In this document: in pieces, positions 43,704 through 53,447 of the stretch
How the letters are laid out: every line of letters begins with the position of its first letter
Numbering within the stretch: the stretch's first letter is position 1
DNA from: Gimesia sp.
GTDB lineage: Bacteria; Planctomycetota; Planctomycetia; Planctomycetales; Planctomycetaceae
DNA: 64,000 nt
Assembly (NCBI RefSeq): GCF_040219335.1
Contig: NZ_JAVJSQ010000044.1
Location: 124,001-188,000 of the forward strand
Direction: 5' to 3'
Made by a program: the position numbers and the translations under genes
The notes under the pieces: model-generated
Told to the model about the DNA's origin: nothing
The model's database searches: none
What the model saw: the letters and a program-made list of their open reading frames with translations, nothing else

Positions 43704-45236
43704 ATGGCTGTTTTTCTGGGTGTGGATGTGGGAACCAGTGGTACCAAGACACTGGCGATGCAGGAAGATGGAACCATTCTGGCGTCTGCGACGGAAGAGT
43801 ACCCGCTCTTTAGTCCGCACCCCGGCTGGTCGGAACAAAACCCGGAAGACTGGTGGCAGGCAACAATCAAGAGCATACGGAAGGTCCTCAAGACGGGCAA
43901 AATCAAAGCCGCAGACGTCAAAGGGATCGGGTTGAGCGGGCAGATGCACGGCAGTGTGTTTCTGAATAAGAAGCACGAAGTCATCCGCCCTGCTTTACTG
44001 TGGAATGATCAGCGTACCGCAGCTGAGTGTGCGGAGATCGAACAGCGGGCCGGCGGTCGTAAAAAGCTGATCAAGCTGGTCGCCAATCCGGCCCTGACCG
44101 GGTTCACCGCGCCCAAGATTCTCTGGTTGCGTAATCATGAACCGAAACATTTCGACAAGACCGTGCAGGTTCTGCTGCCCAAAGACTATATCCGTTTCCG
44201 TCTGACCGGCGAATTCGCGACCGAAGTCAGCGACGCATCCGGTACTCTGCTGCTGGATGTCAAACAGCGGAACTGGAGTCGTCCTTTGTTGAGTAAGCTC
44301 GAACTGGATGACAGTCTGCTGCCCGACGTTTATGAATCCGAAGATGTCAGCGGGCATCTGACCGCTGACGCAGCCGGTCTGCTGGGACTCTCCAAGGGAG
44401 TCGCAGTCGTCGGCGGTGGAGGAGACCAGGCTGCGGGAGCCGTGGGGAACGGCATCGTCAAAAAAGGTGTGATCTCGGCGACGATGGGAACCAGCGGCGT
44501 GGTCTTTGCACACAGCGATGAAGTGCAGATCGATCCTGAAGGACGCGTGCATACGTTCTGCCATGCGGTTCGCGATAAGTGGCACGTCATGGGCGTAGTT
44601 CTCTCAGCCGGGGGAAGTCTGCAGTGGTATCGCAATCAGTTGTGCGAACAGCAGGTGGCGGAGGCAAAACGGAAGAAGGTCGATCCATACGAACTGATTT
44701 CCGCCCAGGCAGAGCAGGCACCTCCCGGAAGTGAAGGCCTGTTCTTTCTGCCTTACCTGACCGGCGAGCGGACACCCCATGCCGATCCCGATGCGCGGGC
44801 TGCCTGGATTGGGCTGAGCTTAAGACATGGTCGCTCCCATCTGGGGCGGGCAGTCATGGAAGGCGCCACCTACGCGATGCGGGACTCACTGGAAATTATC
44901 AAGGAACTGAATATTCCGGTCAGGGAAATTCGACTCTCGGGGGGTGGTGCCCGCAGCCCCTTCTGGAGACAGCTGCAGGCGGATATCTACGGTCAGAAGG
45001 TGGTGACCATCAACGCGGAAGAAGGACCAGCTTACGGGGTGGCGCTGCTGGCAGCCGCGGGAACCGGGGCCTATAAAGATGTGGTCGAAGCCTGTTCATC
45101 CACCATTCGGGTGGTGCAGAGTACGAGCGTAAACTCAAAGGCGAAAGGCATCTACAACAAAGCCTATCCCGTTTTTCAGGGGCTCTACTCCTCGCTTAAG
45201 GAGGATTTTCCCCGCATTAATCAGCTCTTAAAGTAG
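43704..45236 (+). CDS. xylB: Xylulokinase-like carbohydrate kinase (FGGY)
   Basis: 510 aa. FGGY-family kinase phosphorylating D-xylulose to xylulose-5-phosphate in the cytoplasm. Motifs: [16 protein letters not shown] (phosphate-1), [45 protein letters not shown], the [14 protein letters not shown] hinge, [20 protein letters not shown] and [20 protein letters not shown] (adenosine motif). The LSGQMHG and TGERTPH signatures are those of xylulokinases. GAAGGA precedes the ATG. It lies 77 nt after the DUF1080 gene. Confidence 0.93.
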   Translation: MAVFLGVDVGTSGTKTLAMQEDGTILASATEEYPLFSPHPGWSEQNPEDWWQATIKSIRKVLKTGKIKAADVKGIGLSGQMHGSVFLNKKHEVIRPALLWNDQRTAAECAEIEQRAGGRKKLIKLVANPALTGFTAPKILWLRNHEPKHFDKTVQVLLPKDYIRFRLTGEFATEVSDASGTLLLDVKQRNWSRPLLSKLELDDSLLPDVYESEDVSGHLTADAAGLLGLSKGVAVVGGGGDQAAGAVGNGIVKKGVISATMGTSGVVFAHSDEVQIDPEGRVHTFCHAVRDKWHVMGVVLSAGGSLQWYRNQLCEQQVAEAKRKKVDPYELISAQAEQAPPGSEGLFFLPYLTGERTPHADPDARAAWIGLSLRHGRSHLGRAVMEGATYAMRDSLEIIKELNIPVREIRLSGGGARSPFWRQLQADIYGQKVVTINAEEGPAYGVALLAAAGTGAYKDVVEACSSTIRVVQSTSVNSKAKGIYNKAYPVFQGLYSSLKEDFPRINQLLK

Positions 45237-45707
45237 GCTGGTGTCCACTAAGTCTACGGATTCCCGCAACTGAGAACAGTTTGCCCAATCAGGTCATCCG
45301 ACTTGGGAAACACCTGTTTCGCAACTATTTTACGTAAGTTCAATTGTGTAACTGAGGCGAAACAGTTAGTTTAAGATGGGAATGGACGCGTACTTTGTGA
45401 CGAGTCTTGATGTCTGTATTTGGCCAATCCCCACTTACAGAATAGAGTTCTTCCAAGTCTGGCTTAACGGATGCCGAAATAATCCATGACAGGTCCCCAT
45501 ACCCGACTGGATCAATATTGGATAGAGTGGTAGAAAAAGTCAGGCGACCTCCACTAATCCACATGCCTTCCCCAAGACAAATACAGAAAAATCGATTATA
45601 TTCTAAACGCTTCAGCCAGGTTGAATGCATCAGCTTACTGAAGGCGGGCAACACCACGACAGGCAGGCGTTGAATTGCGTTGATAAAGTGTAGGACACTC
45701 TCTGCAG
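45237..45707. other. Intergenic region with an uncertain small leftward frame
   Basis: 471 nt between xylB and the sulfotransferase gene, more AT-rich than its neighbours. The only candidate gene is the leftward frame at 45340-45657, listed separately at low confidence. No terminator with a U-run was recognised after xylB. Confidence 0.4.
45340..45657 (-). CDS. Uncertain hypothetical protein, possibly a truncated remnant
   Basis: 105 aa from a GTG without a ribosome site: MVLPAFSKLMHSTWLKRLEY and onward to KLTVSPQLHN. The composition is protein-like, with Trp and balanced charges. The frame stays open upstream, past the GTG, encoding IHFYLPIVWSSAESVLHFIN across the start of the opposite-strand sulfotransferase gene, yet no ATG with a Shine-Dalgarno was found. 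It may be a decayed gene whose 5' part was lost, or a chance frame. No family recognised. Confidence 0.3.
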   Translation of the reverse strand: MVLPAFSKLMHSTWLKRLEYNRFFCICLGEGMWISGGRLTFSTTLSNIDPVGYGDLSWIISASVKPDLEELYSVSGDWPNTDIKTRHKVRVHSHLKLTVSPQLHN

Positions 45708-46871
45708 ATGACCAAACAATCGGTAAATAAAAATGGATCGACCCAGGGCCCGTTTTGCGTCTGGTCCGGCATCGATTTTGTCAACTTCGTCAAACTGATG
45801 CGGTTGCGTCCTACTATTCGCTGGTCGGGTATTTACCGATTGATTTCGTCAGGCGCTCTGAGTCTTTCCAATTCCTGTTTGAGCGGACTCGAAAGTCTGA
45901 TCTACAGTCGCAAAGTCAAGCAGACAAAACTCGAATCACCTGTCTTCATTATCGGTCACTGGCGGAGTGGCACCACGCTGCTGCATAACCTGATGTCGAT
46001 GGATCAGCAGTTTATCTATCCCAATATGGGAGCCATGCTATTTCCCTCACACTTTCTGCTGACCGAACGCGTGCTGAAACATGTCGTTAAGCATCTGATT
46101 CCCAAACAGCGGCCTATGGACAATATGCCTGTCACCTGGGACCTGCCACAGGAAGATGAAACATCGATCCTGTTACTGCACCTGATGTCCCCCTACCTGG
46201 CGATCGCGTTCAGTGATCAGCCTGAAGTCTATGACCGGTTTTATGAACTCGATCAGCTGACTCCCAAAGAAGACAAAGTCTGGCGGGATACCTTCCGCTA
46301 CTTCATGCAGAAACTGACCTACCGCTCCGGTGGTAACAAGCGTGTGTTGTTGAAATCACCGACACACACGTTTCGTATCCGCTTCCTGCTGGATATGTTC
46401 CCCGATGCCCGGTTCGTCTATATCCATCGCAACCCCTACAAGGTTTACAATTCGACGTTGCATCTGCGAAAGACCATGTTTGGCGATAACGGCTTTGCTC
46501 CGCTTGACATGGAAAAAGTCGAAGAAGATATGTCGAACATTTACGTCAATCACCTGCACGTTTACGAGCGGGATCGCCAGATTGTTCCGGAAGGACAATT
46601 GCACGAAGTCAGCTTTGAAGATCTCACTGCCGATCCCGTGAGTGAACTGAAAAAAGTCTACGAGCATCTGAACCTGACCGGGTTTGAAGACCTGGAAAAG
46701 AACATGCAGCCGTATTTGAAGGATCAGAAATCCTACAAGAAAAACAAATACGAAATGGACGCCGCCCAGGAAAAGAAGATCTACGAACGCTGGCAGAAAG
46801 CGTTCGAGATGTTCGGCTATGAACGGCTGCCTTCCGATGCCCTCATCAAGAAAGCCCGTGTGGCTTCCTGA
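45708..46871 (+). CDS. PAPS-dependent sulfotransferase
   Basis: 387 aa. It transfers sulfate from PAPS to a glycan, lipid or other acceptor. The 5'-phosphosulfate loop is FIIGHWRSGTTLLHNLMSMD near residues 83-102. The 3'-phosphate motif is ARFVYIHRNPYKVYNSTLHL near 240, and LLKSPTHTFRIRFLLDMFPD precedes it, the arrangement of the Sulfotransfer_3/1 family in bacteria and planctomycetes. The acceptor is unknown. The presence in one window of two sulfatases and a sulfotransferase suggests both adding and removing sulfate. Its stop abuts the stop of the convergent membrane-protein gene. Confidence 0.9.
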   Translation: MTKQSVNKNGSTQGPFCVWSGIDFVNFVKLMRLRPTIRWSGIYRLISSGALSLSNSCLSGLESLIYSRKVKQTKLESPVFIIGHWRSGTTLLHNLMSMDQQFIYPNMGAMLFPSHFLLTERVLKHVVKHLIPKQRPMDNMPVTWDLPQEDETSILLLHLMSPYLAIAFSDQPEVYDRFYELDQLTPKEDKVWRDTFRYFMQKLTYRSGGNKRVLLKSPTHTFRIRFLLDMFPDARFVYIHRNPYKVYNSTLHLRKTMFGDNGFAPLDMEKVEEDMSNIYVNHLHVYERDRQIVPEGQLHEVSFEDLTADPVSELKKVYEHLNLTGFEDLEKNMQPYLKDQKSYKKNKYEMDAAQEKKIYERWQKAFEMFGYERLPSDALIKKARVAS

Positions 46872-47399
46872 TCACGTGTCTGACTGATCGTTCTTGTCTT
46901 TCTCAGACGACTCTGATTTCCGGTGCTGTTTCTGTCTGAGTTCTGTCAGCTGCTTTTCCAGGATCCGCTGCTGGTCCTGAATCCGCGAGATCAACGTCGT
47001 CGAGCGTACGCGCGACGCACTCATGTCAGCAATCGCGCTCAGGATCACCCAGAATGCGATCAGCAGGATACCGCCCCAGTAGACGGCGAACAGCCCCGGG
47101 TAGGTCTTCCAGGGCATATACGGAGCGTCGCCGATGACGATCAGGAAACCAATCAGGATCAGCAGACCTGAGGTTTGCATCCGCCTGCGATATTGTTTGG
47201 AGAAGAACTGGTAGTCATCATCGCTCAGTTCATCGTCATGCTGACGATGAAACCAGGAAGTGCGATGTAACTGAATCAATCCTGCTCCGAATAAAACCAG
47301 GAGTGTGCCGACAATAATGCCGGGAATTGTATCTGCCACAATGGGTACATCCTTGAGTGTTGATGGGGGAACCCCCTTGATCTGTTGAAATGTCGCCAT
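46872..47399 (-). CDS. Small membrane protein with C-terminal coiled coil
   Basis: 175 aa. Three predicted TM helices: IPGIIVGTLLVLFGAGLIQL (about 30-49), SGLLILIGFLIVIGD (77-91) and AVYWGGILLIAFWVILSAI (106-124). A C-terminal charged coiled coil (STTLISRIQDQQRILEKQL) and a polar Ser/Glu/Lys tail follow. No family recognised. It is the last leftward gene before the sulfotransferase, separated from cydB by 242 nt. Confidence 0.8.
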   Translation of the reverse strand: MATFQQIKGVPPSTLKDVPIVADTIPGIIVGTLLVLFGAGLIQLHRTSWFHRQHDDELSDDDYQFFSKQYRRRMQTSGLLILIGFLIVIGDAPYMPWKTYPGLFAVYWGGILLIAFWVILSAIADMSASRVRSTTLISRIQDQQRILEKQLTELRQKQHRKSESSEKDKNDQSDT

Positions 47400-47641
47400 T
47401 CCAATCTTCCCGTCTGCTCAGTTTCAAGTCTAACAAATTCGGTTTCAGATGAAACGCGTCCAGCGAAAATTTATTGTGTAGACCGGCTGAGGGAGGAAAC
47501 ATGGAGAAAACGGCGAAGCAGACATTTTGTCCGGATTGAAAACAGGCTGACTGGGATGCAGGGGTTTGTTGTTTTTCAGCAACATATACGTGCGCCTCTG
47601 AGGATGGTAGCTGGTGCGGACAGCAATCCTTCCAAGAGATT

Positions 47642-48682
47642 TCAATGGTCGTCGGTCGCTGCAGCGGAAATGACTTTCGGTAGTGAACGAAAGAGGATCG
47701 TGAAATAAACGCCGACCAGGATGATTCCGGGAATCCACCACCAGAGGGTGACGGCCAGCTTTTCGGGAGACGGCGACGTGTTATAAATCGTCAGATGATG
47801 CTCCGGATTCAAACCGGGTAACAGGTTCGGGTAGAGTGCAGCGGTGCCACCAAAAATGAACAGGTAGATAAATCCGACCGAACACAGGAACGCGAACATC
47901 GGACGATTCAGTCTGCGGAGAACCAGCGTGCCTCCCAGTGCCAGGAATGCCAGAATAGGCAGAATCCAGATCCATGGATGATCAGAGAAACTCGCCTGGG
48001 CGTGTGGCTGGACCAGGTAACAGGCGGTGAACATGATCAGCGTGAGCAGCACGGAGCCTCCCCATAGCCAGTTGGCACTGGTTTGCGCTCTTTGATGAAT
48101 AGCGCCGTCTGTTTTGGCAATCAGCCAGAGTGCACCATGATGCAGCAGAATCACTGCAGAGGTGATGCCTCCCAGAATCGTGAACCAGTCTAGAATGCCT
48201 GTCTGCTTTCCGATTCGGAAATTGGTCCACAGTGGTTCGAAGAAGTCACCTTCTGCATTGAGGGGGACGCCGCGAAAGACATTCGCCATTGCCGCTCCCA
48301 GAATGATGACCAGCAGTCCGCTGGAGACAAACAGCATCATATTCCAGAAATGGATCCACAGGGAATCTTCGAGAAAGTGCGGCAGCTCAATACTGATGGC
48401 CCGAAAAATCAACAGCCAGACGACCATCGTCAGGGGAAGATAGAAGCCGCTGAACATCGCACTCATAAATCCCGGAAAGGCCATCATCATGGTGCCACCC
48501 GCGGCGATCAGCCAGACTTCGTTACCATCCCACAGCGGGGCGATGGACTGCATAATCTGTTTCTGTTCTGACCGGTTTTTGGCCAGGATCAGATGCAGGA
48601 CCCCGATTCCCAGGTCGAAACCATCCAGCGCAACATAGGTGGCAATCATAAAGACCAGCAATATTAACCAGAGTGTTTCCAT
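47642..48682 (-). CDS. cydB: Cytochrome bd ubiquinol oxidase subunit II
   Basis: 346 aa with about eight to nine TM helices. It starts METLWLILLVFMIATYVALD and has GFDLGIGVLHL, the subunit II signature in which conserved Asp/Gly residues face the quinol-haem side. QSIAPLWDGNEVWLIAAGGT and AFPGFMSAMFSGFYLPLTMV are also typical. With CydA it forms the quinol-oxidising, oxygen-reducing bd oxidase of the inner membrane, useful at low oxygen. It follows cydA after 5 nt, in the usual order A-B. No cydX or cydDC is seen here. Confidence 0.95.
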   Translation of the reverse strand: METLWLILLVFMIATYVALDGFDLGIGVLHLILAKNRSEQKQIMQSIAPLWDGNEVWLIAAGGTMMMAFPGFMSAMFSGFYLPLTMVVWLLIFRAISIELPHFLEDSLWIHFWNMMLFVSSGLLVIILGAAMANVFRGVPLNAEGDFFEPLWTNFRIGKQTGILDWFTILGGITSAVILLHHGALWLIAKTDGAIHQRAQTSANWLWGGSVLLTLIMFTACYLVQPHAQASFSDHPWIWILPILAFLALGGTLVLRRLNRPMFAFLCSVGFIYLFIFGGTAALYPNLLPGLNPEHHLTIYNTSPSPEKLAVTLWWWIPGIILVGVYFTILFRSLPKVISAAATDDH

Positions 48683-48687
48683 CTCGC

Positions 48688-50046
48688 TTAAGTACCCTCT
48701 CCAGTAGCGATTTCAGCGTCAATCTGTGGCAGTCTGTCCGGTCCGTGGGCTATCAGGCGGGTGGCCAGAAAGAAATACAATACGGACAACAGCAGGTAGA
48801 GTCCCAGAAAGCCCAGCAGGGTAAACATCACGTTCCCTTCCGAAATATTCCGGGAGGAGCCGTCTGCGGTTTTCATCAATCCATAAATCAACCAGGGCTG
48901 ACGACCGATCTCAGCAGTAAACCAGCCTGCCGTATTCGCGATGAAGGGAAAGGGCAGCGAAAGCATCAGCAGCCAGAGCAACCAGCGCGTGGTGTGCAAT
49001 TTCCCTTTGAACAGCATCAGGCTGCTCAGCCCCATCAGCGCGATGAAGATCGTGCCTAAACCGGCCATGATGTGATACGAGAAGTAAAGCAGTTCAATAT
49101 TGTCCGGCCAGAGATCGCGATCGTAGGCCGTCAATCCCTTGACTTCCGCATTCCAACTGGCATAGGTGAGGAAGGAGAGTACGTTGGGGATAATGATCGG
49201 GTTATCGATCTTAAGTTCATCCAGGTTGGGTTGGCCGATCAAAACCATGCCGGCACCATCTTCGGTATGAAAGTGGCCTTCCATGGCTGCGAACTTGACG
49301 GGCTGATGCTTTAGTACTTGTTTCGCCTCCCAGTCCCCTGTGGGCATGACGGCGATCAGACTGGCTGTAAATCCGACGATTACGGAGACCTTCAAATACT
49401 TCCTCGAGATTTCCACATGCTCACGTTTCAGCAGATGGTAGGCGGCGATCGAGGACATGGTGAAGCTGCCCGTGATTACGGCGCCGGTCATCGTGTGCAG
49501 ATACTGTTTGAGTGCCCAGGGATTGCTCAGCAGTGCCCAGATGCTGGTAAGGTGGTAGACGCCGTTCTCATCGATGCGATAGCCTACTGGATGCTGCAGA
49601 AACGCGTTGGTGCAGATTATGAAGTAGCCGCTCAGCCAGGTGCCTAGCAGTAAGAGAAACGAGACACCCCAGTGTAGTTTCTTACTGAGTTTCTTTTCTC
49701 CAAAGATCAACAGGTACAGAAACGCCGATTCCAGGAAGAAAGCGAAGATTCCCTCCATCGCCAGGGTCTGCCCCAGTATCGATCCGGTGGACTTCACGAG
49801 TTGTGACCAGTTCGTCCCGAACTGGAATTCGAGCGGAATCCCGGTGACCACCCCCATGACGAAGGTCAGTCCGAATATTTTCAGCCAGAAGCGAGCGGCG
49901 ACATCGGCCCAGGCGTGGCCGCGGAGTCCCAGTGTCTTGAGAATGAAAATCAGCAGTGCCAGGCCCATTGTCAGTTGGGGGAACAGGTAATGAAACGAGG
50001 CGGTAAAAGCAAACTGCACGCGATGTAACAGGAGTGAATCCAGCAT
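48688..50046 (-). CDS. cydA: Cytochrome bd ubiquinol oxidase subunit I
   Basis: 452 aa. It carries the haems and the quinol site of cytochrome bd. The N-terminal LHRVQFAFTASFHYLFPQLT contains H19 (haem b595 ligand). LKQYLHTMTGAVITGSFTMS contains the likely haem b558 His, and YHIMAGLGTIFIALMG the axial Met. ALEG-type quinol region: TLAMEGIFAFFLESAFLYLL. WALLSNPWALKQ and EGHFHTEDGAGMVLIG are other family markers. The subunit is of the shorter Q-loop type judged by length. First gene of cydAB. Confidence 0.95.
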   Translation of the reverse strand: MLDSLLLHRVQFAFTASFHYLFPQLTMGLALLIFILKTLGLRGHAWADVAARFWLKIFGLTFVMGVVTGIPLEFQFGTNWSQLVKSTGSILGQTLAMEGIFAFFLESAFLYLLIFGEKKLSKKLHWGVSFLLLLGTWLSGYFIICTNAFLQHPVGYRIDENGVYHLTSIWALLSNPWALKQYLHTMTGAVITGSFTMSSIAAYHLLKREHVEISRKYLKVSVIVGFTASLIAVMPTGDWEAKQVLKHQPVKFAAMEGHFHTEDGAGMVLIGQPNLDELKIDNPIIIPNVLSFLTYASWNAEVKGLTAYDRDLWPDNIELLYFSYHIMAGLGTIFIALMGLSSLMLFKGKLHTTRWLLWLLMLSLPFPFIANTAGWFTAEIGRQPWLIYGLMKTADGSSRNISEGNVMFTLLGFLGLYLLLSVLYFFLATRLIAHGPDRLPQIDAEIATGEGT

Positions 50047-50107
50047 TCCTCTGATATCCAGACGCTGTGATCAGGGGTTGGCTTTCGCCACGCGCCCTGG
50101 TTCAAGT

Positions 50108-51067
50108 TTAGTTTTTAATTTCGGGAATATTCTGTAACCAGTAAATCATGACTTTGCCCACTTTTTCCAGGCTCGCACCCGAGCAGGCACGGGGAACATC
50201 CCGTGTGGTATGCCAGGCCGGGTAATCGAAGTCGATGATGTCGCAGGTCGGAATCCCTGCGATTTCATTCAAGGGTAAATGATCGTCGCGGATCTCAAAT
50301 TTTGCCTGGGGGATGAACTGCCTGACACCCACTTTTTGTGCTGCCAGCCAGATGCTGCGCGTCAGCTGTGGAGCATACTTGATACTGTTCTTTTCCATGT
50401 AGATCGCGAGATTCTTATCAGCAATCATGTCGAACAGCACGCCGTATACATATTCGTAGTCACGCGGTTCCGATTTATATTGGTTTGCGAAATACTTGGA
50501 ACCCAGAAAATAGGGGTCGTTCTGTCGGTAGACCAGCTCTTCGCCATCAAAGAAAACGAAATCGACTCCGTAGCCGTGGCTGATTTTGAGCTCGGACATC
50601 AGGTTGCCGAGTTCCATCAGAAACGCGACGCCACTTGCCCCATCGTTGGCACCGATGAACAGACCCTGCGGGTTGTAGCGGTCGCGATCGGGAAAGGGAC
50701 GTGTGTCGTAATGACAGGCCAGCAGGATGCGCTGTTTGGCATCCGGATTCCAACTGACGATCATGTTGTTCATCCGCACGGGAGTGCCCCGGATGGGATG
50801 CGGCGCATCGAAAGACTGAAACTTAACCTGGGCCTTCAACTCGCGAAAATGCTCCGCAATCAGCTTCTGTTGCTCCGCCATGCCGGACGAACCGCTGACG
50901 CGCGACTTCAAACGACAGATTTTCGTGAGGTAGCCGAAGGAACGGGAAGCATTGAATTCAGGCTCGGCGGCACAAGCGTTGTTTACCAGACAGACGCATA
51001 TGACTGCCCCGATCATCAACGGGAAAAAGAATAAGAGAACGCGTCTGCCTGCCTGGGTGAATTGCAT
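50108..51067 (-). CDS. M28-family enzyme, glutaminyl-peptide cyclotransferase-like
   Basis: 319 aa with a signal peptide (LLFFFPLMIGAVICVCLVNN). Metal and catalytic elements: ILLACHYDTRPFPD, LFIGANDGASGVAFLMELG, FVFFDGEELVYRQNDPYFLG and DHLPLNEIAGIPTCDIIDFD, then PAWHTTRDVP. This order, especially FFDGEE followed by a D-x-x-x-G-S segment and the late WHT, is that of animal-type glutaminyl cyclases, single-zinc relatives of M28 aminopeptidases. It may cyclise N-terminal Gln of exported proteins, or it is a peptidase. Transcribed leftward toward cydA, whose start is 62 nt away. Confidence 0.88.
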   Translation of the reverse strand: MQFTQAGRRVLLFFFPLMIGAVICVCLVNNACAAEPEFNASRSFGYLTKICRLKSRVSGSSGMAEQQKLIAEHFRELKAQVKFQSFDAPHPIRGTPVRMNNMIVSWNPDAKQRILLACHYDTRPFPDRDRYNPQGLFIGANDGASGVAFLMELGNLMSELKISHGYGVDFVFFDGEELVYRQNDPYFLGSKYFANQYKSEPRDYEYVYGVLFDMIADKNLAIYMEKNSIKYAPQLTRSIWLAAQKVGVRQFIPQAKFEIRDDHLPLNEIAGIPTCDIIDFDYPAWHTTRDVPRACSGASLEKVGKVMIYWLQNIPEIKN

Positions 51068-51125
51068 TTCCTGCCTGCTATCTGAAAAATCCGTTCAAAA
51101 AATGATCATCCCGCGAAAGTAGATT

Positions 51126-51932
51126 CTACATCAATAATAACCGGATCGACATACAAACTATAGCCACATACAGCACCGTTCGTATGAATGACTCTCCTTT
51201 ACTCACCGCCAGGTGTGAGCCGATCCAGCCTCCAATGGACATCCCTACTGTCAGGTACAATCCGGTTGCCCAGTATATTTTACCCTGCCAGGCAAAAATG
51301 CCGATGGCGGCAATGGTGTAAATCGCGACGATGAAGACCTTATGCATGTTCGTGCGGACCAGATCGATCTTCATCAGGTTGTTCATGATCGCAATCAGGA
51401 TAAACCCGATCCCTGCCTGGATGAAGCCGCCATAAAATCCAGCCAGTACCATCAACAGGTGTCCCGCCACCGAATGTCCTGCCGATTCTGCAGGCTCTGT
51501 TGTTGCCGTATTCGCTTCTTCTGATCCGGTTGTCAGTTCCTCAGTGACATTCTGTGGGGGCTTTTTCTTTTTGCGTTGCCCCAGAATCATCGAGACCAGC
51601 ACGCCCAGCATCACGGTTGCCAGGATGCGGTTAAACCAGACACCAGTGATTTTGGTTCCCAGGAACGCCCCCAGAAAAGTACCGGGCAACGCACACAGCG
51701 CCAGAGAAAAACTGAGCTTGAAGTCGGAAAATCCCTTCTGCCTGAAACCGGCGATTGCAGTGAGGTTCTGTCCCAAGATCGCCACGCGGGCCGTTCCGTT
51801 TGTGACAGCTCCCGGAATTCCCAGAAAGATCATCGTTGGCATGACGATCAGAGAGCCACCGCCGGCCAGGACATTCAGCATACCTGCAATCACACCGACT
51901 CCAGCCAGTAATAAATTCTGCCACCAGTCCAA
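51126..51932 (-). CDS. TauE/SafE family permease
   Basis: 268 aa, about eight TM helices in two halves. GVIAGMLNVLAGGGSLIVMP is the N-terminal TauE signature, and VLAGFYGGFIQAGIGFILIA opens the second half. A Glu/Thr-rich cytoplasmic loop (about residues 130-155) separates them. The family exports sulfite, sulfoacetate or other anions. In a genome with sulfatases, sulfate or sulfite efflux would make sense, but that is inference. The short spacing (58 nt) to the glutaminyl-cyclase-like gene suggests an operon. Confidence 0.9.
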   Translation of the reverse strand: MDWWQNLLLAGVGVIAGMLNVLAGGGSLIVMPTMIFLGIPGAVTNGTARVAILGQNLTAIAGFRQKGFSDFKLSFSLALCALPGTFLGAFLGTKITGVWFNRILATVMLGVLVSMILGQRKKKKPPQNVTEELTTGSEEANTATTEPAESAGHSVAGHLLMVLAGFYGGFIQAGIGFILIAIMNNLMKIDLVRTNMHKVFIVAIYTIAAIGIFAWQGKIYWATGLYLTVGMSIGGWIGSHLAVSKGESFIRTVLYVAIVCMSIRLLLM

Positions 51933-52057
51933 GGGATTGACTTTCTATTCTGTCTCGGGGAAAGAGTTACCGATGGTCGTCATCTGCATCGGGGGGTATA
52001 ATGCATGCTATCGGCGTCTCAGTGTAAAAGTTTCCGCAGCAGAGTACCAAGTCAATC

Positions 52058-52702
52058 ATGGCGAATTTACGGCAAACCCCCGTAATCTTTTTTGAGGAAA
52101 AGTCGTTCTGGACCACTGTGTTCTGTTCGACACTTCTGATATTGAGCTCTGCCTGCGAGTCGTCGGAATCGACGGATCTCACTGAGGCTGCTTCCCCTGC
52201 CCAGGCGTCCGATGAGTCGGTTACTCCCGTTCCGCTGGAAATCGGGGACTGGCGGCGTGTTGAAGAACTGATTCGAGAACACTCCGGTCAGATTGTTGTC
52301 GTCGATCTCTGGTCGACCTCCTGTCCCCCCTGCATACAGGAGTTTCCGGATTTCGTCGCTCTGCAGCAGCGGTTTCCCGAATCGGTGGTCTGCATCTCGT
52401 TCAATTGTGATTACTTCGGCGGGAAACGGCACCCGCCGGAATCATTCCGCCCTCAGGTAAAGCAGTTCCTGACAAAACAGCGGGCGCACTTTCCCAATAT
52501 CCTGAGTAATGTTGCCGCTGAGGAATTCTTCCCTTCCATCGAGCTGGCTTCGATGCCCGCGACCTATATTTTTGATCGCCAGGGGAAAGTCGCGAAACGC
52601 TTTGACAATGATCATGGTTACTATGGCAAAGGGGGATTTACATACCAGAAGGACGTGATCCCCTTTCTGAAATCTCTGGTCGAACAGCAGCAGACTAAAT
52701 AA
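52058..52702 (+). CDS. TlpA-like thioredoxin-fold lipoprotein
   Basis: 214 aa. The N-terminus has a hydrophobic signal ending ILSSAC with a lipobox Cys at C33. Thioredoxin fold: IVVVDLWSTSCPPCIQEFPD with CPPC at 89-92, then VCISFNCDYF and SMPATYIFDRQGKVAKRF including the cis-Pro region. The protein is expected to act as a membrane-tethered periplasmic thiol-disulfide oxidoreductase of the TlpA/ResA type. Its stop overlaps the convergent DUF1614 gene by 8 nt. Confidence 0.9.
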   Translation: MANLRQTPVIFFEEKSFWTTVFCSTLLILSSACESSESTDLTEAASPAQASDESVTPVPLEIGDWRRVEELIREHSGQIVVVDLWSTSCPPCIQEFPDFVALQQRFPESVVCISFNCDYFGGKRHPPESFRPQVKQFLTKQRAHFPNILSNVAAEEFFPSIELASMPATYIFDRQGKVAKRFDNDHGYYGKGGFTYQKDVIPFLKSLVEQQQTK

Positions 52703-53447
52703 CCAGGGCCGCGATCAGACCAGAGAGGACAATTCCGTACCAGGTTCCCGCGCCACCGATGCTGATGGTAGGGGCTTCCAGTTTTTTGAAGTCGTTCCAG
52801 TGCATCAGGTCAGCACCGATCAGGGGGCCGGAAATTCCAATCACGAATGCAACCGGGGCACGCAGCGCTTCGAAGTCGCGACCGACTTCACCCGCCATCG
52901 GGGCGAGGATTCCAAAGCCCAGAATCGTGGAGCAGACAGCCACCAGCGGAGGGATGAAAAAGGGAATCACAATTCCCATGCCCGGTACCAGCCGCGAGGT
53001 GCGGTTACAGATCAGAATATTCAACGCCATACCGAATATCATGGCCAGGGTGGGCGTCTGACCTCCCGCAAAGATGTATCGCGAGAGCCAGATCGCCAGC
53101 AGGACCGGAATCACACAGCCTCCCAGGTTGACGGCGACGATCGCTTCCTGACGCAGTTTCTGCATCTGAGGCATGATCTGCACACCACCCAGGGGGCCAA
53201 AGTAGGGAACATTCACTTCTTTATCCAGCGGGAAGCGGGCGATGGGGAAGTTGATCAGCGAACCGAAGATCATGCCGAACAGGACCAGAATCGCAGCCTG
53301 CGGGCTTAAATGCAGGTTTCTCAGCGCGGTTTCTGCCAGATTCACGAACATCAGGGGCAGGATGCATCCCAGAAAGATCATCAGGCTGAACAGCATGCAG
53401 CCAGCGGCCTGGGCATTAGCGTAGGGATTCGGTTGCGGGCTCGACAC
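52695..53447 (-). CDS. DUF1614 integral membrane protein
   Basis: 250 aa with about seven TM segments. DUF1614 markers: GMIFGSLINFPIARFPLD, EAIVAVNLGGCVIPVLLAIW, GIVIPFFIPPLVAVCSTILG, VIGISGPLIGADLMHWNDF and TISIGGAGTWYGIVLSGLIA. Family function unknown; found in archaea and bacteria. A possible transporter, no substrate evidence. The 3' end overlaps the TlpA-like gene by 8 nt. Confidence 0.85.
   Translation of the reverse strand: MSSPQPNPYANAQAAGCMLFSLMIFLGCILPLMFVNLAETALRNLHLSPQAAILVLFGMIFGSLINFPIARFPLDKEVNVPYFGPLGGVQIMPQMQKLRQEAIVAVNLGGCVIPVLLAIWLSRYIFAGGQTPTLAMIFGMALNILICNRTSRLVPGMGIVIPFFIPPLVAVCSTILGFGILAPMAGEVGRDFEALRAPVAFVIGISGPLIGADLMHWNDFKKLEAPTISIGGAGTWYGIVLSGLIAALVI

Noticed and set aside
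50279-51034. 251-codon rightward frame
   Set aside because: Antisense shadow of the M28/glutaminyl-cyclase-like gene.
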